DNA of 64,000 bases, taken from Palsa-504 sp963819785. GTDB lineage: Bacteria; Actinomycetota; Actinomycetes; Streptosporangiales; Streptosporangiaceae. The stretch lies in the NCBI GenBank assembly GCA_963819785.1, contig CAWFXW010000028.1, positions 1 to 64,000 of the forward strand. The letters run 5' to 3'. Of this stretch, positions 34,549 to 42,327 are shown piece after piece. The notes under the pieces were generated by a model. It was not told the origin of the DNA. It searched no databases and saw nothing but the letters and a program-made list of their open reading frames with translations. The position numbers and the translations under genes are program-made. Position 1 is the stretch's first letter. Each line of letters starts with the position of its first letter.

Positions 34549-36030
34549 CGCCGGCCTGGCTAGATCGAGCCGGCGCTGGCTGACGGCGCCAGACGGGATG
34601 ACGCCAGACGGGATCGCGTCGGCGATCAGGTCCACCCCGTCTGATCCGCTCACGACCGCGCGGACCAGCTCGCCGGGGACGAGCGGAGCGGCGGACCGGA
34701 CCATGGTCACCCCGTCGACCTCGGGCGCCTGATGGGCGGCCCGGCCGGTGAAGGTCCCCGGGCCGGCCTCCTCGTCGTCGTCTTCGATCAAGACGTCGAG
34801 GGTCTCCCCCATCCGGTCGGCGGCACGCTGCGCCATCAGTTCGTCGGCCAGGTCGGCGAAGTCCTCCACCCGGCGGGCGATCTCGGCGTCATCCAGCTTG
34901 CCCGGCCGGGACGCGGCCTCGGTCCCGTCCTCGTCGGAGTAGCCGAAGATGCCGATCGCGTCGAGTCGCGCCGAGCCCAGGAACACCTCGAGCTCGGCCA
35001 GGTCGGCGGCGGTCTCGCCGGGGAAGCCGACGATGAAGTTGGACCGGACGCCGGCCCGCGGGCTGAGCTCGCGGATCTGGTCGAGCAGGTCCAGGAACCG
35101 GTTGCGGTCGCCGAAGCGCCGCATGGCCCGCAGCACCTGGCCGCTGGCGTGCTGGAACGACAGGTCGAAGTAGTCGGCCACCCCGGGCGTGGACGTGATG
35201 ACGTCGATCAGGCCCGGCCGGAGTTCGGCGGGCTGCAGGTAGCTGATCCTGACCCGCTCGATGCCGTCGGTGGCGGCCAGGTCGGGCAGGACCTCCTCGA
35301 GCAGTCTCAGGTTGCCCAGATCCTTGCCGTAGGACGTGGAGTTCTCGCTGACCAGGAACAGCTCGCGGACGCCCTGGCTGGCCAGCCAGCGGGCCTCGGC
35401 CAGGATCTCGGGCGGACGGCGGGAGACGAACGCGCCGCGGAACGACGGGATGGCGCAGAACGAGCAGCGCCGGTCGCAGCCGGACGCGATCTTGAGCGGG
35501 GCCACCACCCCGGCGGACAGGCGGCGCCGGAAGACGGATCCGCCCGGGCCGGTCCACGGTGCAGCAGGGTCGCCTACGGGGGTGGGACGGGCGGCGGGGG
35601 TGATGGGGAGGAGGGTGCGGCGGTCGCGGGCGGTGTGCGCGGGGCGGCGGCGGCCGGCCAGGACGTCGTCCAGGCGGGCGCCGATGTCGCGGTAGTCGTC
35701 GAAGCTGAGGATCTGCGCCTCGGGGAGCTCGCCGGCCAGCTCGGCGCCGTAGCGCTCGGCCAGGCAGCCCACCGCGGCGACCTTGGCGCCGGACCCGGCC
35801 GCGGACAGCAGCTCGTCGATCGACTCCTGCTTGGCGGCCTGGATGAAACCGCACGTGTTCACCAGCACCACGCTGGCCTCATCGGCCGAGGTCAGATCCC
35901 AGCCGGAGGCGGTCAGGCGGGCCGCCAGTTCCTCGGAGTCCACCTCGTTGCGGGCGCAGCCCAGCGTGACCAGGCTGACCGTGCGCGCAGCCGGCCCGGC
36001 GGGGCGAGGAGATCGGGACGCTGAAGACAC
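33970..36030 (-). CDS. rimO-pgsA: RimO ribosomal S12 methylthiotransferase in one reading frame with PgsA
   Basis: A single uninterrupted frame of 686 codons. Residues 1 to about 490 are RimO: N-terminal MTTase domain (LVTLGCARNEVDSEELAARL, VNTCGFIQAAKQES), radical-SAM cluster GCDRRCSFCAIP, and a C-terminal TRAM domain. Residues from about 505 to the end are PgsA: the CDP-alcohol phosphotransferase motif D-x2-DG-x2-AR-x8-G-x3-D-x3-D is complete in the DLLDGRLAR segment, followed by membrane helices. RimO modifies Asp of S12; PgsA makes phosphatidylglycerophosphate. In relatives the genes are adjacent but separate. There is no stop between them here. A GTG at 34548 could start a 192-residue PgsA, but its ribosome binding site is weak. 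Confidence 0.85.
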   Translation of the reverse strand: MSSASRSPRPAGPAARTVSLVTLGCARNEVDSEELAARLTASGWDLTSADEASVVLVNTCGFIQAAKQESIDELLSAAGSGAKVAAVGCLAERYGAELAGELPEAQILSFDDYRDIGARLDDVLAGRRRPAHTARDRRTLLPITPAARPTPVGDPAAPWTGPGGSVFRRRLSAGVVAPLKIASGCDRRCSFCAIPSFRGAFVSRRPPEILAEARWLASQGVRELFLVSENSTSYGKDLGNLRLLEEVLPDLAATDGIERVRISYLQPAELRPGLIDVITSTPGVADYFDLSFQHASGQVLRAMRRFGDRNRFLDLLDQIRELSPRAGVRSNFIVGFPGETAADLAELEVFLGSARLDAIGIFGYSDEDGTEAASRPGKLDDAEIARRVEDFADLADELMAQRAADRMGETLDVLIEDDDEEAGPGTFTGRAAHQAPEVDGVTMVRSAAPLVPGELVRAVVSGSDGVDLIADAIPSGVIPSGAVSQRRLDLARPAVTSLTPGQPGLVNVANMLTVLRVFLIPVFVACLLAGGTGWRLAALVAFCVASLTDLLDGRLARRRGLVTDFGKIADPVADKALTGAALICLSALGELPWWVTGVIMFREIGVTALRIWVIRRGVIAASRGGKLKTLLQVIAICLYVLPAALSPPGIVRGLVMAAAVVVTLVTGVDYVQQAMRLRRSEPAPDG

Positions 36031-36069
36031 ACCGAGAGCCTACGCGCTAAGCCGGATGACCCGGACCGG

Positions 36070-36855
36070 CTAACCCGCCTGGGTACCGGAGGACGAACCA
36101 GCCGAGGCGCTGGGCGTGGCACCGCCCTGCGGGCTGTAGCTCAGCGTCACCGGCAGGACGGTCTTGAGCGGCTGGAGCTGGCCGTCCACGGTCAGCGTGA
36201 TGCCGCCCGGGTTGCCCAGCCGGATGTTCACCGCCTGCGTCTCGGTCCAGGTCATCGACTGGCCCGCCGGGACGACGCCCATGAAGATCCGCGAGCCGTC
36301 GCTGCTGTTGGTGAGCAGCACCCAGCACTCCTCGGTCGCGTCGATCTTGATCACCACGTCGGTGGGCGTCGCGCTCTGCGTGGGCGTCGCCGAGGCCGAC
36401 TGCGACGGGCGGACGCTGGGCTGGGAGCTGGTGGTGGCGGCGACGCCGACCCCGGCGGCCGGGCTGTTCCTGTTGTTGTGCGAGGACACCAGGCGGTAGG
36501 CGGCGAAGCCGATGATGGCGAGCAGCACCACGACCACGATCAAGGTCAGGCTGGGCGAGCGCCGTTCGCGGATCTTGATCGGCTTGGAGGGCTCGAACAC
36601 GTCGGCCGCGCGCAGCGGGCTCACTGGTCCGTGGTCGGCGTCGTACTCGCTGATCAGCGGGGCCGGGTCGGTGCCGACCGCCCCGGCGATGCTGCGGATG
36701 TGCCCGCGCGCGTAGAAGTCGCCGCCGCATGCGGCGAAGTCATCCTGCTCGATGTCCCGGATGATCGATTCCCTGATCCGGGTCTGCTGGCTGACCTGGG
36801 TCACCGTGAGACCGGCCTGACGGCGCGCGTCGGCCAGGGATTCGCCGATGCTCAC
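36070..36855 (-). CDS. RodZ-like membrane protein with Xre helix-turn-helix and DUF4115
   Basis: 261 residues from GTG 36855, which has GGAGG six bases upstream; an ATG at 36888 lacks a site. N-terminal cytoplasmic helix-turn-helix (ADARRQAGLTVTQVSQQTRI, DIEQDDFAACGGDFYARGHI), one membrane helix (LIVVVVLLAIIGFAAYRLV), a Ser/Thr/Pro linker and a DUF4115 domain outside (ECWVLLTNSSDGSRIFMG). RodZ links the cytoskeleton to wall synthesis in rods. It lies between ftsK and rimO as in Streptomyces. Confidence 0.88.
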   Translation of the reverse strand: MSIGESLADARRQAGLTVTQVSQQTRIRESIIRDIEQDDFAACGGDFYARGHIRSIAGAVGTDPAPLISEYDADHGPVSPLRAADVFEPSKPIKIRERRSPSLTLIVVVVLLAIIGFAAYRLVSSHNNRNSPAAGVGVAATTSSQPSVRPSQSASATPTQSATPTDVVIKIDATEECWVLLTNSSDGSRIFMGVVPAGQSMTWTETQAVNIRLGNPGGITLTVDGQLQPLKTVLPVTLSYSPQGGATPSASAGSSSGTQAG

Positions 36856-36900
36856 GCTGCGCCTCCACGTGCCGTCAGTCGTACTCATTGTGCCCGCAGC

Positions 36901-39624
36901 CTACCCGCCTCGCAGGGAGTCGATCGTGCCGTCTAGGTCGTCGGGCCGGACCAGCACGTCGCGGGCCTTGGAGCCCTCGCTGGGGCCGACGATGTTCCGG
37001 CTCTCCAGCAGGTCCATCAGCCGCCCGGCTTTGGCGAAGCCGACCCGCAGCTTGCGCTGCAGCATCGAGGTCGACCCGAACTGGGTGGTGATGATCAGCT
37101 CCGCGGCCTGGATGAGCAGGTCCAGGTCGTCACCGATGTCGGAGTCGATCTCCCGGTTGGACTCCTTGGCCGCGGCCACGTCCTCGCGGTAGGCGGGCTC
37201 GGCCTGCTTCTTGCAGTGCGCGACGATCTCGCGGATCTCCTTCTCGGCCACGAACGCGTTCTGCAGCCGGATCGGCTTGGACGCGCCCATGGGCAGGAAC
37301 AAGGCGTCGCCCTGCCCGACCAGCTTCTCCGCGCCCGGCTGGTCCAGGATGACCCGGGAGTCCATCAGGCTGGAGGTGGAGAAGGCCAGCCGGGACGGGA
37401 CGTTCGCCTTGATCAGGCCGGTCACCACGTCCACGCTGGGCCGCTGGGTGGCCAGCACCAGGTGGATGCCTGCCGCGCGGGCCAGCTGGGTGATGCGGAC
37501 CACCGAGTCCTCGACGTCGCGGGGGGCGACCATCATCAGGTCGGCCAGCTCGTCGACGATGACCAGCAGGTACGGGTACGGCATATAGACGCGTTCGCTG
37601 CCGGGCGGCGGGGCGAGCCGGCCGGCCCGCACCGCCTTGTTGAAGTCGTCGACGTGCCGGAACCCGCTGGCGGCCAGGTCGTCGTAGCGGCGCTCCATCT
37701 CGCCGACCACCCACTCCAGCGCCTCGGCCGCCTTCTTGGGGTTGGTGATGATCGGCGTGATCAGGTGCGGGATGCCGTCGTAGATGGTCAGCTCGACCCG
37801 CTTGGGGTCGATCAGGATCATCCGCACCTCGTCGGGCGTGGACCGGGTCAGGATCGAGGTGATCAGGCCGTTCAGGCAGACCGACTTGCCGGATCCGGTG
37901 GCGCCCGCGATCAGGATGTGCGGCATCTTGGCCAGGTTCGCGACCAGCACCCGGCCCTCGACGTCCTTGCCCAGGCCGACCACCATCGGGTGGTGGTCGC
38001 CGATCGCCACCTGCGACTTGAGCACGTCACCCAGGCTGACGATCTCCTTGTCCGCGTTCGGGATCTCCACCCCGATCGCGGACTTGCCCGGGATCGGGGA
38101 GACGATCCGCACGTCGGCGCTCTTCACCGCGTACGCGATGTTCTTCTGCAGCGCGGTGACCCGCTCCACCTTGACCGCGGGCCCGAGCTCGATCTCGTAC
38201 CTGGTCACCGTGGGCCCGCGGCTGAACCCGGTGACCTGGGCGTCCACCTGGAACTGCTCCATCACCTCGGTCAGCGCCTCGACCACGATGTCGTTGGCCC
38301 GGGTCCGCGCCTTGGGCGCCGAGCCGGGTCGCAGCAGCGCCATCGGCGGCAGCGTGTAGGCCACCGCGTCGCCGGCCAGCGTGAGCTGCTCGGGGTTACG
38401 CAGCGGCATCGAGGGCTTGAGCTCGATGGGTTCCCTGGGGAGGTCGGCCGCGGGAACAACGGGGGCGGGCGAGGCCGGACGGTCGTCAGTGCCGAAACCG
38501 AGCGCCTCGATGAGCCCGTCCTCGCCGGTCGGGCGGGCGCCGGCGGCGGCCTTGCCAGCGTCGGGCTTACCCGCGTCGGCGCGCTTCTTGCCCGGGCCGA
38601 CCAGCGGCGTGTCGTACGGCTTGAGGTGCTCGCCGCCCTCCAGGGCCGGGCGCAGCCGGATGTTCTTGGCGATCTGGCCGCGCGGTCCCTTGGCCCGGAT
38701 CCCGGTCCCGGCCTCGTAGTCCTCGTCGATCTCCAGGCCGTCCTCGTCGTAGGAGTGCTCGGGGACGGCGTGGCCGAATAGTTCGCGCAGGCCGGAGAGA
38801 CGTTCGGGGATCTTGTGCAGCGGGGTGCCGGTGATGAGCAGCAGGCCGTACAGGGTCAGCAGGCCGAGCAGCGCCGCCGAAACCCACGGGGTCAGCGCGC
38901 GGGCCAGCGGCCCGCCCACCCCGTAACCGATATAGCCGCCCGCCTTGCGGATCACGGTCTCGCCGTCGGAGGGATGCGGCGAGCCCTTGGCGATCTCCAG
39001 CAGCCCGCTCAGGCCGAGCAGCAGGCCGGTCCAGCCGACCATCGCCCGCCTGGTGGCCTGGTTGCGGTCCGGGTGCCGCAGGAACCGCCAGGCCAGCAGC
39101 GCGACCAGCGCCGGGATGAGGAAGGCCAGCGACCCGACCGCGGCGGTGACCGCCTCGTAGATACCGCGCCCGGCCGTGTTGTCCATCCGCAGCCACAGGC
39201 CGCCCGCGAGCACGAAGGCCACGCCGAGGGTGAGCAAGCCGACGCCATCGCGGCGGTGATGCGGCTCGATGTCGCGCGCGCCGCGACCGATCGACCGGGC
39301 CACCCACCCGACCGCCCCGGCCAGCGCCATCCAGGCGCCCGAGATCACCCGGCCGATCCACCCGATCAGGATCACCACGGGGTCGCGGGTACGGGCGGGC
39401 GCACGGGTCTGGCTGCCGGGCCGGCGCCGGGCCTGGCCGCGGCGATTCTGCGGGGCCCGCTTGGGCGGGGGCTTCTTCTTGGTGTTCTTCTTCCTGGTGT
39501 TGTTCTTGGTGTTGCGCGGCGTTCCGCCCGAATAGCTCGCTGACGTGCCACGACCGCCCGCGCCGGTCCGGGCCGCGGGGGCGCCGGGCTGACGGGCTGG
39601 TTGGTTCCGGACACGGGTCGCCAT
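36901..39624 (-). CDS. ftsK: FtsK/SpoIIIE DNA translocase
   Basis: 907 residues from ATG 39624. Basic N-terminal tail (KKNTKKKPPPKRAPQ), four membrane helices, an acidic linker, then the motor: alpha domain around FQVDAQVTGFSRGPTVTRYE, Walker A ILIAGATGSGKSVCL, Walker B LLVIVDELADLMM, and a gamma winged helix at the C-terminus (LQRKLRVGFAKAGRLMDLLE). It pumps chromosomal DNA through the division septum. No ribosome binding site is seen before ATG 39624, so leaderless translation is possible; the frame is open further upstream, but that part is the repeat-rich promoter region. Confidence 0.94.
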   Translation of the reverse strand: MATRVRNQPARQPGAPAARTGAGGRGTSASYSGGTPRNTKNNTRKKNTKKKPPPKRAPQNRRGQARRRPGSQTRAPARTRDPVVILIGWIGRVISGAWMALAGAVGWVARSIGRGARDIEPHHRRDGVGLLTLGVAFVLAGGLWLRMDNTAGRGIYEAVTAAVGSLAFLIPALVALLAWRFLRHPDRNQATRRAMVGWTGLLLGLSGLLEIAKGSPHPSDGETVIRKAGGYIGYGVGGPLARALTPWVSAALLGLLTLYGLLLITGTPLHKIPERLSGLRELFGHAVPEHSYDEDGLEIDEDYEAGTGIRAKGPRGQIAKNIRLRPALEGGEHLKPYDTPLVGPGKKRADAGKPDAGKAAAGARPTGEDGLIEALGFGTDDRPASPAPVVPAADLPREPIELKPSMPLRNPEQLTLAGDAVAYTLPPMALLRPGSAPKARTRANDIVVEALTEVMEQFQVDAQVTGFSRGPTVTRYEIELGPAVKVERVTALQKNIAYAVKSADVRIVSPIPGKSAIGVEIPNADKEIVSLGDVLKSQVAIGDHHPMVVGLGKDVEGRVLVANLAKMPHILIAGATGSGKSVCLNGLITSILTRSTPDEVRMILIDPKRVELTIYDGIPHLITPIITNPKKAAEALEWVVGEMERRYDDLAASGFRHVDDFNKAVRAGRLAPPPGSERVYMPYPYLLVIVDELADLMMVAPRDVEDSVVRITQLARAAGIHLVLATQRPSVDVVTGLIKANVPSRLAFSTSSLMDSRVILDQPGAEKLVGQGDALFLPMGASKPIRLQNAFVAEKEIREIVAHCKKQAEPAYREDVAAAKESNREIDSDIGDDLDLLIQAAELIITTQFGSTSMLQRKLRVGFAKAGRLMDLLESRNIVGPSEGSKARDVLVRPDDLDGTIDSLRGG

Positions 39625-39684
39625 ACTTACAAACGTAGCTAGGAGGCTGACCGGTGAGAAACACCGCGACGGGCGTGTCGCGCC

Positions 39685-39741
39685 CAGCGTAAAAAAGGCA
39701 GAGCGTAAAAGGCCCAGCGTAAAAGGCTGGAGCGTAAAAGA
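39685..39741. repeat. four AGCGTAAAA-type direct repeats upstream of ftsK
   Basis: AGCGTAAAA units, three of them extended to AGCGTAAAA(AA)GGC, begin at 39686, 39702, 39716 and 39731, spaced 14-16 bases apart. They lie in the 209-base shared promoter region of ftsK and the divergent dehydrogenase. The regular spacing of about one and a half helical turns suits a binding site for an oligomeric protein. Confidence 0.75.
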
Positions 39742-39758
39742 TGACCGGAGCGACGCAG

Positions 39759-39777
39759 CACGGCCCGTTCGGCATAA
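39759..39777 (+). repeat. dispersed motif CACGGCCCGTTCGGCATAA, copy 2
   Basis: Exact copy of the motif at 24048-24067, here followed by an AT-rich stretch (ATATTTTAAG) 50-60 bases upstream of the dehydrogenase start. See the finding on dispersed motifs. Confidence 0.75.
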
Positions 39778-39833
39778 ATATTTTAAGACGATGCGGTGGC
39801 CGGCCATAGGGACCGGACCGATAGGGTCGGCGC

Positions 39834-40820
39834 ATGCGGGTCGCGATCCTCGATGATTATCAGCAGGTTGCGCTAGCCAGTGCGGACTGGTCCGGAGTCA
39901 GGGAACGAGCCGAGATCCACGTCTTCGCCTCCCATATCGCGCGGACCGAGGCGCTGGTCAGCGCGCTTGAGCCGTTCGATGTGATCGTGGCGATGCGGGA
40001 GCGGACCCCGTTCGACGCCGAGCGGCTTGGCCGGCTCCCGAAGCTGCGGCTGCTGGTCACCACCGGCATGTCCAATGCGTCCATCGACCTGGCGGCGGCG
40101 GCCGCGCGCGGGATCACCGTGTGCGGAACGGGCGGAGTCTCGTCCGCGACGGCCGAGCTAACCTGGGGGCTGATCCTGGCCCTGCTCCGGCACATCCCGA
40201 CCGAGGACCGGTGGATGAAGGTGGCCGGGCGGGCCGGCGGGGCGGCGCTGGGCGTGGGCGGCGGCTGGCAGCAGACGGTCGGCACCGGCCTGGACGGCAA
40301 GCGGCTGGGTGTGGTGGGCCTCGGCGGTCAGGGGCGGCGGGTGGCCGGGATCGGCCGGGCGTTCGGGATGAACGTGGTGGCGTGGAGCCATAACCTGGAT
40401 CCGTCGGTGGCCGAGCAGGCCGGCGCCAAGGCGGTGAGCAAGGAGGAACTGTTCGCCTCCGCCGACGTGATCACCGTGCACTACAAGCTGAGCGACCGCA
40501 GTGCGGGGCTGGTCGGCGAGGCCGAACTGGGCCTGATGAAGCCGTCGGCCGTGTTGATCAATACTTCGCGCGGCCCGCTGGTCGACAGCGGGGCGCTGCT
40601 GGCCGCGCTGCGGTCGGGCGGCATCGCGGGCGCGGCGCTGGACGTGTACGACGTCGAACCGCTGCCGCTGTCCTCCGCGCTGCGGACGGCGCCGAACGTG
40701 GTCCTCACCCCGCACCTCGGCTACGTCACCGAAGAGTCCTACCGGGTCTTCTACGGTGACGCCGCCGAGGACATCGTGGCGTTCGCGTCCGGCTCGCCGG
40801 TGCGGGTGCTGTCCGCTTAG
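39834..40820 (+). CDS. D-isomer-specific 2-hydroxyacid dehydrogenase
   Basis: 328 residues, intact. NAD-binding Rossmann motif GVVGLGGQGRRVAGIGRAFG, the substrate/catalytic region INTSRGPLVDSGALLAAL, ALDVYDVEPLP, and the catalytic histidine in LTPHLGYVTEESY. It reduces or oxidises a 2-keto/2-hydroxy acid; the substrate is unknown. It is an insertion between conserved ftsK and rnj relative to the familiar gene order, and has its own promoter region shared with ftsK. Confidence 0.92.
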   Translation: MRVAILDDYQQVALASADWSGVRERAEIHVFASHIARTEALVSALEPFDVIVAMRERTPFDAERLGRLPKLRLLVTTGMSNASIDLAAAAARGITVCGTGGVSSATAELTWGLILALLRHIPTEDRWMKVAGRAGGAALGVGGGWQQTVGTGLDGKRLGVVGLGGQGRRVAGIGRAFGMNVVAWSHNLDPSVAEQAGAKAVSKEELFASADVITVHYKLSDRSAGLVGEAELGLMKPSAVLINTSRGPLVDSGALLAALRSGGIAGAALDVYDVEPLPLSSALRTAPNVVLTPHLGYVTEESYRVFYGDAAEDIVAFASGSPVRVLSA

Positions 40821-40829
40821 TCGTTCTGT

Positions 40830-41429
40830 TCAGGGTTTCCAGGCGGGGTCGCGGCCGGACAGGGCCAGGGCGCGGTCGAAGGCGGTCGCGTCGTCGGGGA
40901 CCGGAACGATGGCGGCGAAGCCCTGGTACTGACGGAACATGTCGCCTTGGGCCCCGACGGTTCCGAGGAGGGCCTGCGCCAGCTCGCCGTCACAGTGGTA
41001 GTCCTGGCCGGTGGCCTTGGCGACGTCCCAGCCGTGCAGCGCCATCTCCATGATCAGCATGGCGGCGATGTCGGCGGCCGGGGTGGCGCTGCCCATCACG
41101 CTCCGGTCGCCTGCCCAGGCCTCGGGCTTGGACCAGGCCTGAACGGCCCGGTCGAGCTGGGCCTGGTACGCCTCGGCATAGCCAGGCTCGGCGGTGAAAT
41201 CCTTGCTCATCAGCTCGTCGGCGACGCTCTCACCGTGCGCCCGGCGTTCGGCGGAGTAAGAGGTCCACAAGATCGTGTGGTTGAGCAGGGTGCGCAGGTC
41301 CCAGTCGGGGCACGGGGTCGGCTGGTCCAGGCTGGCCGTTTTCGCCGCGCCGGCCACGACGCGAGCGGTCTCGGCCGCGGCGGCGGCCATCAGGGCCGGG
41401 CCGTTGGCTGTTTCCGGGCTCGTATTCAT
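40830..41429 (-). CDS. DinB-like TIGR03086-family metal-binding protein
   Basis: 199 residues. The DinB/mycothiol-dependent helical bundle is recognisable: PCPDWDLRTLLNHTILW with the first metal-binding histidine, and MEMALHGWDVAKATG with the second. Proteins of this type include mycothiol-dependent isomerases, but most, including this one, have no assigned reaction. Convergent with the dehydrogenase, nine bases apart. Confidence 0.85.
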   Translation of the reverse strand: MNTSPETANGPALMAAAAAETARVVAGAAKTASLDQPTPCPDWDLRTLLNHTILWTSYSAERRAHGESVADELMSKDFTAEPGYAEAYQAQLDRAVQAWSKPEAWAGDRSVMGSATPAADIAAMLIMEMALHGWDVAKATGQDYHCDGELAQALLGTVGAQGDMFRQYQGFAAIVPVPDDATAFDRALALSGRDPAWKP

Positions 41430-41493
41430 CCGTTCACTCTAACGAGAGCCGGGTGGCCCGGTCTTGAAGAAAAGCGACAGCTACGCTGGTCGT

Positions 41494-42327
41494 GTGGCAG
41501 ATTCCGGCACCGCCGCCAGCGCCTCGCCTGGGGAAATGGGGCGCGGCGTGCTGCGGCCTGATCTCGCGGCAGACAGGTTCTCGCTGACCCGGATCGAGCC
41601 TTCGGGTCCGCTCGCTTTGTTTGTCGACTACTACTGGATCGTCCGCTGGGACCTGCGCGGGCAGCCGCCGTACGAGCAGATGGTCCTGCCGCATCCCAAC
41701 GTGAACCTGGTGTTCGAGGCGTCCGGCGCAGGCATCTACGGCGTAGATCGGTCGCTGTTCGCGCGCAGGTTGTCCGGGCAGGGGAAGGCGCTGGGGATCC
41801 GGTTCCGGGCGGGGTGCTTCCGGCCGTTCTGGGGAGCGCCGATCTCGCAGCTCAGCGACCGGGTGGTCCCCGCGACCCGGGTGTTCGGGCCGCTGGCGGA
41901 GAAGACCCGGGTGGCGATCATGGCCGCTTCGACGGACGCGGAGATGACGGGTGGCGCCGAGTCGTTGCTGTTCTCCTGCCTGCCGGAACCCGATCCGGTC
42001 GCTTCGCGGGTCGCTTCGTTGGTGGCGCTGATTACCTCGGACTCCTCGCTGCGGCGGGTCGATCAGCTGGCTATCGTTTCCGGGATGTCGGTGCGGAGTT
42101 TGCAACGGCTGTTCGGTGACTATGTGGGCGTGAGTCCCAAGTGGGTGATGCGGCGGGCGCGGCTGCACGAGGCGGCGCTGCGGGCCGACAGCGGCGAGCC
42201 GGTCGACTGGGCTTGCCTGGCCGCGGACCTGGGTTATGCCGACCAGGCGCACCTGACCAGGGAGTTCACCGCGGCGATCGGGGTGCCGCCGAGCCGGTAC
42301 GCGGCTTCGTTACGCGGGGAGGGCTAG
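41494..42327 (+). CDS. AraC-family transcriptional regulator
   Basis: 277 residues from GTG 41494; the frame also opens with TTG at 41464. The N-terminal part (PLALFVDYYWIVRWDLRGQP, HPNVNLVFEASG) matches the DUF6597-type sensor domain, and the C-terminus carries two AraC helix-turn-helices (VDQLAIVSGMSVRSLQRLF and DLGYADQAHLTREFTAAIG). Divergent from the DinB-like gene, which may be its target. Effector unknown. Confidence 0.88.
   Translation: MADSGTAASASPGEMGRGVLRPDLAADRFSLTRIEPSGPLALFVDYYWIVRWDLRGQPPYEQMVLPHPNVNLVFEASGAGIYGVDRSLFARRLSGQGKALGIRFRAGCFRPFWGAPISQLSDRVVPATRVFGPLAEKTRVAIMAASTDAEMTGGAESLLFSCLPEPDPVASRVASLVALITSDSSLRRVDQLAIVSGMSVRSLQRLFGDYVGVSPKWVMRRARLHEAALRADSGEPVDWACLAADLGYADQAHLTREFTAAIGVPPSRYAASLRGEG

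Noticed and set aside
41464..41493. TTG 41464 as the AraC start
   Set aside because: Possible but there is no ribosome binding site; GTG 41494 fits the family length as well and is a commoner start.
42324..42327. A frameshift between the AraC gene and rnj because of their overlap
   Set aside because: Both genes end normally; the 4-base overlap is simple convergence.
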